Shown here: positions 1 through 9,949 of the stretch, in pieces | How positions within the stretch are numbered: the stretch's first letter is position 1 | Layout: every line of letters begins with the position of its first letter | Source of the DNA: Oleispira sp. | GTDB lineage: Bacteria > Pseudomonadota > Gammaproteobacteria > Pseudomonadales > Oceanobacteraceae | Reading direction: 5' to 3' | Assembly (NCBI GenBank): GCA_002708475.1 | Contig: PAOL01000070.1 | Coordinates: forward strand, 1 to 35,422 | DNA length: 35,422 bases | The notes under the pieces: model-generated | What the model saw: the letters and a program-made list of their open reading frames with translations, nothing else | The model's database searches: none | Told to the model about the DNA's origin: nothing | Program-made: the position numbers and the translations under genes

Positions 1-2
1 AT

Positions 3-23
3 ATACCGTTCCTGGAAAAGTAA
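3..23 (+). pseudogene. tnpA: Extreme 3' end of a Tn3-family transposase gene (window-edge fragment)
   Basis: Frame 3 reads IPFLEK* and matches the YRPTIDK* C-terminus of the intact tnpA at 30474. The stop-to-IR-end distance is 76 bp in both copies (23 to 99; 30474 to 30550). Confidence 0.7.
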
Positions 24-63
24 TGCACCTCTACAGCCTAGGAATAGCAAGGCCTACAGAGCG

Positions 64-99
64 AATTGCAATATTTGGCGGCAAAATCCCTAGAACCCC
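64..99 (+). repeat. Terminal inverted repeat (tnpA-proximal end) of a Tn3-family element lying to the left
   Basis: attgcaatatttggcggcaaaatccctagaacccc nearly matches the intact right IR ...tttgcaatatttggaggcaaaatccctaggacccc at 30516-30550 (about 3 mismatches). Confidence 0.88.
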
Positions 100-1119
100 A
101 TTATGGGCGTTGGGCTGGAGGTTGTTGCTGATCTGGCTTCGCTGTTTTTTGATGCAGCATTGCAACTGGGGTGTTTGCGTTTTGCTGCCGGTATAGGTGG
201 CGGTGTTGTAACCGCAACTGCTATCAGCTGGATTGCACAGCAGCCAAATCCTGAAAGGGGCTATGGGCTGTTCATGATGCTGCAGTTTGGTGTGGGGGCC
301 CTGATTTTGGCTGTTTTACCACACTTTATGGCCGTGAATGGAGTGAATGTTATCTATTTGGTGTTTATTGCCTTTGCTTTCTTGTCATTGGTGTTGTCGC
401 CCGCTCTTAAGTGTTCACTAAAACGAAAAATTCATCAGGGTAACGATAACGACGGTATTGAAGTCGCAGCAGAGAAAATCAAACTGCTACCTGTCGGCTT
501 GTCTTTTGTCGCTGTCGGGTTGTTCGAGGCGGCGAATGCCGGTGTTTGGGCCTATATCGAGCGAGTCGGCCTGGCTATTCCCCTTCCCCGAGATACGCTG
601 GGTATGATTTTGGCGATTGCGTCTCTGGTCGGTATTCCCGGTGCCTTGGCCGTCGTTTGGCTCGGTATTCGTCGAGGGCGTTTTCTGCCGATCGCCGCAG
701 GGCTGAGCTGCGGAATGCTTTCATTGTTGTTACTGCTGGGTGTCGATGACCTTTTGTTGTACATGGTGGCGATTATGGCCCTGAGTGCCTCCTGGAGTTT
801 TACGCTGCCATATTTGCAGGGTATTCAGGCGCAGCTGGACCCTCAAGGGCGAATCGCTGTTTTGGGTTACTTTGTGGTTATGGTGGGCGTTGCTCTGGGT
901 CCTGCACTCTATGGGGGCGTCGTGGGCTCAGGAGACTACTCCAATGCCATGTGGTTAGGGGTGCTGCTTTTGGTGGGTTGCCTGATCGCGATTGCGCCAG
1001 TGGCAATAGCGACTGATCAAGTCTCTGATCGAAAACAGGCCGAATCGCCGACCGAACAGCTACCCAGAGTAGTGACCAAGTCGAGGCACAGATTAAAGAA
1101 ACTGCTAACTGGCATCTAA
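100..1119 (+). pseudogene. 5'-truncated major facilitator superfamily transporter
   Basis: Hydrophobic multi-TM ORF starting mid-family (RFAAGIGGGVVTATAISWIA); N-terminal helices are missing exactly at the Tn3 end. Confidence 0.7.
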
Positions 1120-1165
1120 CATTTCGTGATTTATTTATTCCGGATAAGTATTTAGGTAACTAACC

Positions 1166-2611
1166 ATGAGCAATGAACTGTGCTATCTATCTGCGACGAA
1201 AGCTGGTGAACTGTTTACCTCCAAAAAACTGTCGCCCGTTGAGCTGTTACAAGCGTTAATCAATCGCGCAGAACAGGTAGAGCCCTCTATCAATGCGTTT
1301 TCATTTGAGTATTTTGACGAAGCGATGGATGCAGCACGGCTAGCGGAGAAGTCGTATATGAAAGGGAGTGCTAGGCCCCTGGAAGGTATTGCTGTGGCGG
1401 TTAAGGATGAAGAGAATATTATCGGTAAGGTGACAACCAACGGCTCCCTGTTGTTGCAAGATAATGTCGCCCAGACTCATTCTCCGGTGGTAGAACGTAT
1501 GCTCAATGCCGGGGCCATTATTCATGCGCGTACCACGACACCGGAATTCTCTTCAAACACCGTGACCCACTCTCGCCTGTGGGGGGTAACAAGAAACCCC
1601 TGGAATACGGAATATACGCCGGGAGGATCTTCCGGTGGCGCAGGTGCTTCGCTGGCGGCTGGGACTACGACTCTGGCAAATGGTTCTGATATTGCAGGCT
1701 CGATTCGCGTGCCCGCGTCTTGTTCGGGTGTGATCGGATTCAAGCCCCCTTATGGGCGGGTGCCGGATGAATCTCCCTATAACCTGGATACCTATGCCCA
1801 TCAAGGCCCAATGGCAAGAACGGTGGCTGATTGTCGACTGTTCCAGAATGTGCTCTCCGGCCCCCATCCCTTTGATCCAGCCAGTGTAAGCCCAAAGTTG
1901 ACGATACCGGATAATCTTGAAAACATTCGAGGGATGCGTATTGGCTATTCTCTGGATCTTGGCTATTTCTCCGTGGATTCTGAAGTGCGCGAAAATACCT
2001 TGGCTGCGGTGGAAGTATTCAGACATTTGGGAGCGACTGTAGAAGAAGTTGATATAGGCTGGAACAGTAGTTGCCTGACAACGGCCATGACCCATCTGCA
2101 CGCATTGTTTGGCTCCACCTTACAGCGAGATTGCGTTGGTCGCGAAGAACAACTGACTGATTATGTACGTTATTTCTTGGGTACTGGCGGTTCACCTCAA
2201 CCAAAAAGTGTCGTCGAAGCGAATCTTCATGCCGGTGAAATGTTTGCTCAGTTAAGCAAGGTGTTTGCCTCTTACGATTTGTTAATTTGTCCTACGGTTG
2301 CCACCACGTTTGTAAAAGCGGATTTTGATTACAGTAAGGATACCTTGATTGTTGATGGTGAAATCATGGCCCCATCGCTGGCAAGCTGGTGCATGACCTA
2401 TCCGTTCAATACCCTGAGCCGTTGCCCTGTTCTTAGTGTGCCCACTGGTTTCGCCTCTAATGATGTACCTACCGGTATGCAGATTGTTGGCCCCAGCTTC
2501 GATGATGTAACCGTATTTAAAGCGGCTATGGCTTATGAAAGTGCGAAGCCGCCGATGTACAGTGGCGGCTTGGCGCCAGAAATATTGCAACAGCCTGAAT
2601 TGGTCATGTGA
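1166..2611 (+). CDS. Amidase (amidase signature family)
   Basis: AS motifs: VAVKDEENIIGKVTTNGS, GGSSGGAGASLAAG, GSDIAGSIRVPASCSGVIGFKP. Confidence 0.93.
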   Translation: MSNELCYLSATKAGELFTSKKLSPVELLQALINRAEQVEPSINAFSFEYFDEAMDAARLAEKSYMKGSARPLEGIAVAVKDEENIIGKVTTNGSLLLQDNVAQTHSPVVERMLNAGAIIHARTTTPEFSSNTVTHSRLWGVTRNPWNTEYTPGGSSGGAGASLAAGTTTLANGSDIAGSIRVPASCSGVIGFKPPYGRVPDESPYNLDTYAHQGPMARTVADCRLFQNVLSGPHPFDPASVSPKLTIPDNLENIRGMRIGYSLDLGYFSVDSEVRENTLAAVEVFRHLGATVEEVDIGWNSSCLTTAMTHLHALFGSTLQRDCVGREEQLTDYVRYFLGTGGSPQPKSVVEANLHAGEMFAQLSKVFASYDLLICPTVATTFVKADFDYSKDTLIVDGEIMAPSLASWCMTYPFNTLSRCPVLSVPTGFASNDVPTGMQIVGPSFDDVTVFKAAMAYESAKPPMYSGGLAPEILQQPELVM

Positions 2612-2778
2612 CACCGGATGTAATGCCTTGGGCTACGGACTTGCCGAAGACGCGCCACCGAAATATTATGCATCGAATTCTGCGCAAAATTGAAAAAATA
2701 GGTTTAATCTCAGTGTGGCATTATTGATAGGGTAGTGGAAATGTCTACTTGCTAATGACAAGTTTGTGACGGCACCGG

Positions 2779-3132
2779 TCATTCTGAGGCCGGAGAGAGA
2801 ACCAAGTCTCTGTTGGCATCGATCATTACCAGGGTGTTAAAGAAGCCGTTGTTGGCGCGTTCAAAGATGCGGACCGGGATCACACCCTCAAACGCCTTGG
2901 CCACGTCTTTAAGCCGCTTGACGGCGTGGTTGTTCTCAACGGTGGTGGCCAGTTCTAAATAGCGGTTGTTGATGTGCTAGCAGAAATAAGGGGTCTCAAA
3001 CAATTCCCGCAGCAGAACGATCTGGGCCCCCTGGGCGGCGGCCTCGTGCACTAGTTTAACCGCGTTTTCGATATTCACTTCGCGATCCCAGCTACAGGAC
3101 ATTTGTGTTACGGCTAGATTGATTTTCTTCAC
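2779..3132 (-). pseudogene. aguB: N-carbamoylputrescine amidase (nitrilase superfamily) remnant with in-frame amber and 3' truncation
   Basis: Minus-strand reading VKKINLAVTQMSCSWDREVNIENAVKLVHEAAAQGAQIVLLRELFETPYFC*HINNRYLELATTVENNHAVKRLKDVAKAFEGVIPVRIFERANNGFFNTLVMIDANRDLVLSPASE*; typical AguB N-terminal half. Confidence 0.85.
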
Positions 3133-3150
3133 TGCAATACCTCTCGAAAA

Positions 3151-4257
3151 TTACCGGGTTTCACCGGAAAACTGCGCCTGGGTGATACAGCCAATGCTGC
3201 CACCGCCCAGCAATATGTCTCGACAGCCCGGCACGCCCACGATTTTGTGATGGGGGAGCTGGTCCTGGATAATGGCGAGTGCGGGAGCGTCATTGGGGTC
3301 GTCGTACAGGGGCACAAAAACCGCGCTATTGCCAATGTAATAATTGACGTAGGTGGCGGCGATTCGCTCTCCCGGCTGGCGGGCGATGGCCTCGGCATTG
3401 CGATCGAAGGTCGCGTGCTCTTCTTCGGTCCAGCAGATGGGGTTGGGCTGATGCACCTTGACGACTTTGAGCGGTCTGCCCTTGGCATCGGTCTCGTTGC
3501 TTAAAATATCGTAAGTGAGCTGCGAGACTTCGTACTGGGGATCGTTTTTGTCTTCGGTCCAGGTCAACAGTACGACGCCGGGGGCGGCAAAGACACAGAG
3601 GTCGTCAATATGGCCATCGGTTTCGTCGAGGGGGCAGCCGGTGGGTAGCCAGATAATCTTCTCCACATTCATATAGTCCTTCAGTGCCTGGTCAACTTCC
3701 TCGTCGCTGCGCTCGCCCGTGCGGTTGGGGTTAAGCAGGCACTGGCGAGTGGTAATCAGGGTGCCTTCACCGTCGGCCTGCAAGGCGCCGCCCTCTGCGA
3801 CAATGGGGGCCTTGTAGCGATCGGTGTTCTCGATTTCCAGCACCTTGTGGGCGATATGCTCATCGAGCTCCCAGTGGTTTCTCAGGCCACCGATATGGCC
3901 GCCCCAGGAGTTGAACTGCCAGTCCACGCCGCGTACCTGGCCCTGGCCGTTGATCACAAAATTGGGGCCGGAGTCGCGCATCCAGGCATCGTTGGTGGAC
4001 ATCTCCACCAGTCGCACCGTGTCGGGCAGGCGGGCGCGGGCATTTTGAAACTGGGCGGCCGACACACACATGGTAACCGGCTCGCTTTCGGCAATGGCAC
4101 TGGCCACGCGAACAAAAGCCGCCTGGGCCAGTTTGGCGCCGGCGGGCCAGACATCGCTCTGCTGCGGCCAGATCATCCAGCACTGCTTTTTCGGTTGCCA
4201 GGCGCCGGGTACGTAGAAACCGTCCTGGCTGGGGGTGGTCTTCAAGGTCTTCGCCAT
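3151..4257 (-). CDS. aguA: Agmatine deiminase (peptidylarginine deiminase-like family)
   Basis: AguA motifs: DAWMRDSGPNFVI, WQFNSWGG, DETDGHIDDLCVF, LGGGSIGCITQ. Confidence 0.93.
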   Translation of the reverse strand: MAKTLKTTPSQDGFYVPGAWQPKKQCWMIWPQQSDVWPAGAKLAQAAFVRVASAIAESEPVTMCVSAAQFQNARARLPDTVRLVEMSTNDAWMRDSGPNFVINGQGQVRGVDWQFNSWGGHIGGLRNHWELDEHIAHKVLEIENTDRYKAPIVAEGGALQADGEGTLITTRQCLLNPNRTGERSDEEVDQALKDYMNVEKIIWLPTGCPLDETDGHIDDLCVFAAPGVVLLTWTEDKNDPQYEVSQLTYDILSNETDAKGRPLKVVKVHQPNPICWTEEEHATFDRNAEAIARQPGERIAATYVNYYIGNSAVFVPLYDDPNDAPALAIIQDQLPHHKIVGVPGCRDILLGGGSIGCITQAQFSGETR

Positions 4258-4371
4258 AGTCGCTGTCTCTTATGGGGTTTACGGAGTGAATCTGTAAAAC
4301 CTATGCTACTGCGGAGCGTCTGGGAGCAATATAGACCCATAGGGCAGGTGTTGGTGAAAGGGGGAGAGGCG

Positions 4372-5250
4372 TTATGGGGAGCTCGGCGGCGCCAGGTAGG
4401 CAGACAGGGGGTCGGGGTTTTCGTCGAGGTTCAGGCAGGAGAGCGAGTCGATAAACAAATAAAACAGCTCGGCCTGGGAGCTGATATCGAGCTTGCGATA
4501 GATATTTTGCCGGTGCAGCTTGACGGTCCTGAGAGCGATTTCCAGCTTGTCGGCAATGGCCTGGCTGGAGTGGCCGTGGAGAATCAGCAACAGCACTTCC
4601 CGCTCGCGGCCGGTGAGAACGGAACTGCCAAAATCCTTCATAACCTGTTTCAGTTGCCGGTGCAGGTCTGAGGTGGGGTTGGCCAGTTCCCGGTTATTGG
4701 TCAGGCGCAGGTGTTTTAGCACCAGTGTGCGCACCAGCGGCTCCAGTGCGTGCAGTTCATCAAGTCGGTCTTGCGTCAGCGTGTCGTTTTCCGTGTGGGC
4801 GAAGGAAAAATGGAGATAGCGCTCCTTCTGCCCGATATCCTCGAGGGTGATGCAATAACCCATATCATCGGCAATACCGTCCTTTTTGTAATAGCGCAGG
4901 AAAAACTCGGTTTCGCGGAAGTTATCCGGTGCCACATCGTTGAGGGTGTAAAACCCCGACGCCAGTCCCTCGGTGCTGGCCAGGTAAAAGGGATCGAGCA
5001 GGTAAAGGCCCTTGAGGTAGCGTTTAAGGTTCTTTGTTATGCCAGGAGAAGTGATATCGTGACTTAATGGCCTGGGTCCATGCTCTTGGGAAAAGGAGAA
5101 AATGATATTGCTCCTTTCCTGGGGAATGGTGTTATTTAATTCCTGGCTCAATAGGGGAAAAAACCTCGGCTCGCCTAGCTTGTCGATCATCCGAATCAGC
5201 AACTGTTTGTAGGGCTTGGTGATGGGGCGGTGTTTTTGCTCTGATGTCAT
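4372..5250 (-). CDS. LuxR-family transcriptional regulator
   Basis: C-terminal HTH: LTGREREVLLLILHGHSSQAIADKLEIALRTVKLHRQNIYRKLDISSQAELFYLF. Confidence 0.88.
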   Translation of the reverse strand: MTSEQKHRPITKPYKQLLIRMIDKLGEPRFFPLLSQELNNTIPQERSNIIFSFSQEHGPRPLSHDITSPGITKNLKRYLKGLYLLDPFYLASTEGLASGFYTLNDVAPDNFRETEFFLRYYKKDGIADDMGYCITLEDIGQKERYLHFSFAHTENDTLTQDRLDELHALEPLVRTLVLKHLRLTNNRELANPTSDLHRQLKQVMKDFGSSVLTGREREVLLLILHGHSSQAIADKLEIALRTVKLHRQNIYRKLDISSQAELFYLFIDSLSCLNLDENPDPLSAYLAPPSSP

Positions 5251-5460
5251 TGACTGCGTCTAACAATTATTTATTCGGTGCCTGCTTATTACTTATGCCA
5301 TGCTATTGAGTATAGGGCAAGTGGAAACCCATGCCCGGTGATCGTCTACCTGCCCTTTAGAACTATATTCTCCAGCACTTATCCCCCTTACACTAGCTCC
5401 ATAGAACAGAGCCTTTCTGTTTGGCACTGAAAGCACCGTTTTTACTTGAGGGTATGAGGC

Positions 5461-6867
5461 ATGAGCGAATTTGACCAGTACGACACACAGGCGATTGTGG
5501 AAATGGATAAGGCCCATCACCTGCACCCCTGGCAGTTCTTTGACCTGTTTCGTCACAATGGAGCACTGCCTATTGTCAAAGGTGACAACTGCCATATCTA
5601 CGACACCGATGGTCGCAAGTACTTCGATGCGGTCGGCGGCCTGTGGTGCAACAATATCGGTCTGGGACGCAAGGATATGGCCGACGCCATCGCCGAGCAG
5701 GCCTATAAAATGTCCTACGCCAGTGCCTTTGTGGACTTGACTAACGTGCCGGCCGCAGAGTTGGCGGCCAAGCTGGCGCAGCTGGCACCGGCACCCCTGA
5801 ACCATGTATTTTTTACCTGTGGTGGCTCCACGGCGGTGGACACGGCCTTTCGCCTGATCCACTACTTCCAGAACTGTCGCGGCAAGCACGACAAGAAACA
5901 TATTATCTCGCGCAAGAACTCCTACCACGGCACAACTTATGCCGCCATGTCGATTGGCGGCAAGCCCGGCGATCATCCGCCGGAGTTTAATTTTATCAGC
6001 GATATTATCCACCATATCTCCTACCCCAATTATTACCGCTGCGCGGAAGAGGGCATGAGCGAGGAGGAATTTGTCGACTGCCTGGTGCAGGAATTTGAAG
6101 ACAAGATCGAAGAGCTCGGCGGTGCCGATAAAGTGGCTGCCTTCTTTGCCGAGCCAATTATGGGGGCCGGTGGTGTGATTGTACCGCCAGAGGGTTACCT
6201 TAAGCGCATGCACGCGGTGTGTAAGAAAAACGACATTCTTTTTGTCTCTGACGAGGTGGTCACCGGATTTGGCCGCTTAGGCCACTGGTTCGCCTCTGAA
6301 GACGAGTTCGGCATAGTGCCGGATATGATCACCTCCGCCAAGGGCCTGACCTCCGGCTATATGCCACTGGGTGCGCTGCTGTTTTCCGATGAGATTTGGG
6401 AGGTTTTAAATGCGGAGGGTTCCGGGCGTTGTTTTCCCCATGGCTTTACCTACTCGGGGCACCCGGTGGCCTGTGCGGCAGCACTGAAAAATATCGAGAT
6501 AATGGAGCAGGAGAAACTGTTGGAAAACGTTAACGAAGTTGGCCCCTACTTTGAAGAGCAACTGAAAACGCTGGAGGACCTGTCCATTGTCGGACAGGTG
6601 CGCGGGCGCAAGTTTATGGTGTGCGTGGAATATGTCGCCGACAAGCAAACGCGGGAACTCTTCCCGGAAGAGTTGGATATCGGTAAACGCATTTCCAATC
6701 ACGCCGACAAGCTGGGGTTGATTTGCCGGTCCATTGTGCACCTGAACGTAATGTCGCCGCCACTGACCATGACCCGGGCCGATGTGGACTTTATTGTCGA
6801 CACCCTGCGCAAGAGTATCGAGCTCACCGTTGAAGAGTTGCGGTCAGAAGGTTATTTCGCGGGCTAA
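5461..6867 (+). CDS. PLP-dependent class III aminotransferase (omega-amino/polyamine type plausible)
   Basis: GGLWCNNIGLGR, FVSDEVVTGFGRLG, MITSAKGLTSGYMPLGA (PLP lysine). Confidence 0.93.
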   Translation: MSEFDQYDTQAIVEMDKAHHLHPWQFFDLFRHNGALPIVKGDNCHIYDTDGRKYFDAVGGLWCNNIGLGRKDMADAIAEQAYKMSYASAFVDLTNVPAAELAAKLAQLAPAPLNHVFFTCGGSTAVDTAFRLIHYFQNCRGKHDKKHIISRKNSYHGTTYAAMSIGGKPGDHPPEFNFISDIIHHISYPNYYRCAEEGMSEEEFVDCLVQEFEDKIEELGGADKVAAFFAEPIMGAGGVIVPPEGYLKRMHAVCKKNDILFVSDEVVTGFGRLGHWFASEDEFGIVPDMITSAKGLTSGYMPLGALLFSDEIWEVLNAEGSGRCFPHGFTYSGHPVACAAALKNIEIMEQEKLLENVNEVGPYFEEQLKTLEDLSIVGQVRGRKFMVCVEYVADKQTRELFPEELDIGKRISNHADKLGLICRSIVHLNVMSPPLTMTRADVDFIVDTLRKSIELTVEELRSEGYFAG

Positions 6868-6887
6868 CACAGGACTAGATTCAATGA

Positions 6888-8645
6888 ATCTCTACCAAAA
6901 TAACCAACTACCTCTCCAGCCATACCGGGCAAGGGCCGGGTAAGGCAGACCTGATACTGACCAACGCGCGGATTTATACAGTGGACCCCGGCCGGCCCTG
7001 GGCGGAAGCGGTGGCCATAAAAGATGGCCGGTTCATCGCGGTCGGTGGCCGGGCAGAGATGGATGCTCTCCGGGATGAGCACACCCGCGAGGTGGACCTG
7101 CAAGGCCGCTTTGCAATGCCGGGCCTCTACGATATGCATACCCACCCAGACCTGAGTCTGGCACCGGGCTATGCCGATTATCTGGATGTGGGGCTGGAAA
7201 GCCCCACGCCGGACGATATTGCAAAGGCGATTCTGGACTATGCGGAATCCCATCCGGGCGATGGATGGATATACGGTTCCTATTTTGTGCACTTCACCTT
7301 TCGTCAGGCGGAGATTGAGCCGGGGTGCGAGTGGCTGGACACCGTTATGCCGGATCGGCCAGTGGCCATTCTCGACCGTTCCTGGGGCTCGATGATGGTG
7401 AACTCCAAAGCCCTGGCCCTGGCCAATATCACAGCAGACACCCCCGACCCGGGCAATGGTTTTATACAGCGCGATTCCATTACGGGTGAGGCTACAGGCA
7501 TCCTGATTGACGGCGCTTATGCGATGATTCACGCCGCCATGCCGCCGACGCCCCAGCACGCGCTGAAAAGAGCCTACCGTGAAGGCGTGCAGTACCAGTC
7601 TTCCCGCGGTGTGGTGGCGACCAAGTATGTGCATGTGTGCGAGCATCGGCTGGAGGCGTTGAAGTCAATCGATGATGCCGGCGAAATGACACTGAGAGTC
7701 GAGGCCGCTATCAGCTGGCAGGACGATATCTTCCCGGTCAAGCGCCGTTGGGAGCTGCTGAGTGGCGAACGGCATTACTATCGCAGTGCGCGCCTCAATG
7801 CCAATGCGGTCAAGTTTCATTTTGACGGGGTGCACGAAACCCGTTCCTCCTACCTTTCCAGCCCCTGGCCCGGCGAGGAAAAATGGCGCGGCGGGCTGAA
7901 CCTGACGCCGGAACATATTACCGATATGGTAGTGGACCTTGATCGCCGGGGAATTCGTGTGATCTCCCACTGCACCGGCGACGGCGCATCGGATCTGTTT
8001 CTTGATGCCGTGGCAGAGGCACGCCGCGTTAACGGCGGGGGTGTGCGCCACCAGTGCGCCCATTCCACCTTGTTGCTGGAAGAGAATTTGGCGCGCTTCA
8101 AAGAGCTCAATGTCACCGCCGAATTCTCACCGGCCGTGTGGTATCCCAGTGATTTCGCCTACGCCCGTACTCAGGCCGGCGAAGAGAAAATGAAAACCCT
8201 CTACAACTTTAAGGGGGTGCTGGATGCCGGCGGGGTGGCGGTGATGGGTACCGATTGGCCGGTTTCCAATATCAACCCCTGGATCGGTTTTGAAACCATG
8301 GTGACGCGGAAGAACCCTTGGGGGGACTACTCGGAGCCCTTCTACGGCGAGCCGATTTCGCTGGAACAGGCGATAAAGGTGATGACCATTAACGGCGCCT
8401 GGTCCATGGGGATTGAGCATAAGGCCGGGAGTATCGAAGTGGGCAAATCGGCGGATTTGATTGTCCTGGATCGCAACCTGTTTGAACTAGAGCCTCAGGG
8501 AAATCTGCACAACACCAGGGTGGATATCACGGTGATGGAAGGTGAGATCGTCTGGGACCGGTTGGATCAGTTTGAACAAGCTGAACTTGAAGCGGTATGG
8601 AAAAGCGATCAGGTACCGACGTTTTATGAGCGCATGGAAGACTAA
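6888..8645 (+). CDS. Amidohydrolase family protein (YtcJ-like metal-dependent hydrolase); start uncertain
   Basis: KADLILTNARIYTVDPGRPWAEAVAIKDGRFIAVG, MYDMHTHPDLS-type HxH region, GTDWPVSNINPW, GSIEVGKSADLIVLD. The track start (GTG 6981) is too short; homologous-looking sequence runs upstream in frame. Confidence 0.85.
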   Translation: MSTKITNYLSSHTGQGPGKADLILTNARIYTVDPGRPWAEAVAIKDGRFIAVGGRAEMDALRDEHTREVDLQGRFAMPGLYDMHTHPDLSLAPGYADYLDVGLESPTPDDIAKAILDYAESHPGDGWIYGSYFVHFTFRQAEIEPGCEWLDTVMPDRPVAILDRSWGSMMVNSKALALANITADTPDPGNGFIQRDSITGEATGILIDGAYAMIHAAMPPTPQHALKRAYREGVQYQSSRGVVATKYVHVCEHRLEALKSIDDAGEMTLRVEAAISWQDDIFPVKRRWELLSGERHYYRSARLNANAVKFHFDGVHETRSSYLSSPWPGEEKWRGGLNLTPEHITDMVVDLDRRGIRVISHCTGDGASDLFLDAVAEARRVNGGGVRHQCAHSTLLLEENLARFKELNVTAEFSPAVWYPSDFAYARTQAGEEKMKTLYNFKGVLDAGGVAVMGTDWPVSNINPWIGFETMVTRKNPWGDYSEPFYGEPISLEQAIKVMTINGAWSMGIEHKAGSIEVGKSADLIVLDRNLFELEPQGNLHNTRVDITVMEGEIVWDRLDQFEQAELEAVWKSDQVPTFYERMED

Positions 8646-8700
8646 TCTTTGAGCGTGTTATTGTATTAAACGACTACTGCAGTTAGACGGTGGTGAGCCA

Positions 8701-9654
8701 ATGAGTAAAAAGTTTAGCCCGATTCCTGTTACCGTTATTTCCGGTTTTCTCGGCGCCGGAAAAACCACCTTGCTTAATCGTATTCTTAATGGTGATCACG
8801 GCCGTAAGATTGCGGTAATGGTCAACGACTTTGGTGAGATCAATATCGATAGTCAGTTGATCGTCAGCGCCGAACAGAGCATGGTGAACCTGTCTAACGG
8901 TTGCATTTGTTGCACTGTAGAAAGTGACTTGATCGAGCAGCTGCACAAATTGATCAATTTGCGTGAGCGCCCGGAGTATATCCTGATTGAAACCAGTGGC
9001 GTCTCGGATCCCTCCAAGGTGGTGAACACCTTGTGCTACCCGCAATTTCGCCAACAACTCACCGTCGATGCAGTGGTAGCTATCATCGATGCTGACAACT
9101 TTTCCAGCTTGGACGGCGACAGGAGAAAGCTGGCGATGGATCAGTTGAGTGTTGCCGATATTGTGGTGATTAACAAAACGGATCTGGCGACCACTCGGCA
9201 GGTGGAGTCGTTTCGCCAGCAATGGCTATACCCATACGCCCGGGTGTTCGAAACTCAATTTGCCGATATCCCTGTGGAACTGTTATTAGGGACGGAGCTG
9301 TTCGAGACGAACCACTCCCCAAGCAAATCTGGACACCAGTGCAACGCCAACTGCGATCACAACCACAATCAGCAATTTGCTACCTACAGCTGGGAGAGCG
9401 ATCAACCCCTGTCCCTTAGCAAGCTGCGTCATGCGCTGAAGCAGTTGCCGGAAAACCTTTATCGCGCCAAGGGATTTGTCTACCTGGCGGAAAGCCCTAA
9501 GCACCGTTGTAAGGTGCATTTGGTGGGCTCAAGGGTGGAGATTGAAAAGGAGGAACGCTGGCAACAGATGCCGAAAAATCAACTGGTAATGATTGGCTGG
9601 AATAATCTCGATGCAGCGCACCTGAATCAGGCGCTGGAAAATTGTTACAGCTAA
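8701..9654 (+). CDS. CobW/COG0523 G3E-family GTPase (metallochaperone-like)
   Basis: Walker A GFLGAGKTTLLN, GCICCTVESDL, VINKTDL and a His/Cys-rich loop GHQCNANCDHNHNQQ. Confidence 0.95.
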   Translation: MSKKFSPIPVTVISGFLGAGKTTLLNRILNGDHGRKIAVMVNDFGEINIDSQLIVSAEQSMVNLSNGCICCTVESDLIEQLHKLINLRERPEYILIETSGVSDPSKVVNTLCYPQFRQQLTVDAVVAIIDADNFSSLDGDRRKLAMDQLSVADIVVINKTDLATTRQVESFRQQWLYPYARVFETQFADIPVELLLGTELFETNHSPSKSGHQCNANCDHNHNQQFATYSWESDQPLSLSKLRHALKQLPENLYRAKGFVYLAESPKHRCKVHLVGSRVEIEKEERWQQMPKNQLVMIGWNNLDAAHLNQALENCYS

Positions 9655-9670
9655 CGCAACGTCGACGGAG

Positions 9671-9859
9671 ATGATTTATGATTGTCCGGCTGAAGTCGAG
9701 GCGTTAATTAAGCACCCGGAAGATTACATGCCCCTTGAGCCTGAGGCAAATAAAGACAAGCCAGAGGATAGGAGAGATACTCAGCAAAAAAAACACACGA
9801 TATCCCGTTGGAATAAACTTCAGTTTTGTGAAGCTGCCTCTTCTCGGAAAAAGATTTAG
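9671..9859 (+). CDS. Small hypothetical protein (62 aa)
   Basis: Short ORF just downstream of the G3E gene with a possible RBS (ggagatg); no recognised family. Confidence 0.35.
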   Translation: MIYDCPAEVEALIKHPEDYMPLEPEANKDKPEDRRDTQQKKHTISRWNKLQFCEAASSRKKI

Positions 9860-9895
9860 ATAATGCCAACTTTGTCAGCTGGTAGCTTGTGACAT

Positions 9896-9921
9896 AAGGG
9901 GGATTCTCTCGCCCCCTTTTT
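9896..9921. terminator. Rho-independent terminator-like hairpin (potentially bidirectional)
   Basis: aaGGGGGattctctcgCCCCCttttt. Confidence 0.75.
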
Positions 9922-9949
9922 ATTAATCCAGTGATGCCAGTTCGCTGGC

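Noticed and set aside
3847-4671. 274-aa plus-strand ORF spanning aguA and luxR antisense
   Set aside because: Overlaps two confident minus-strand genes; composition looks like an antisense frame.
5293-6213. 306-aa minus-strand ORF opposite the aminotransferase
   Set aside because: Antisense shadow of a well-supported aminotransferase CDS; no recognisable domain.
6864-7646. 260-aa minus-strand ORF opposite the amidohydrolase
   Set aside because: Antisense shadow with no domain signature.
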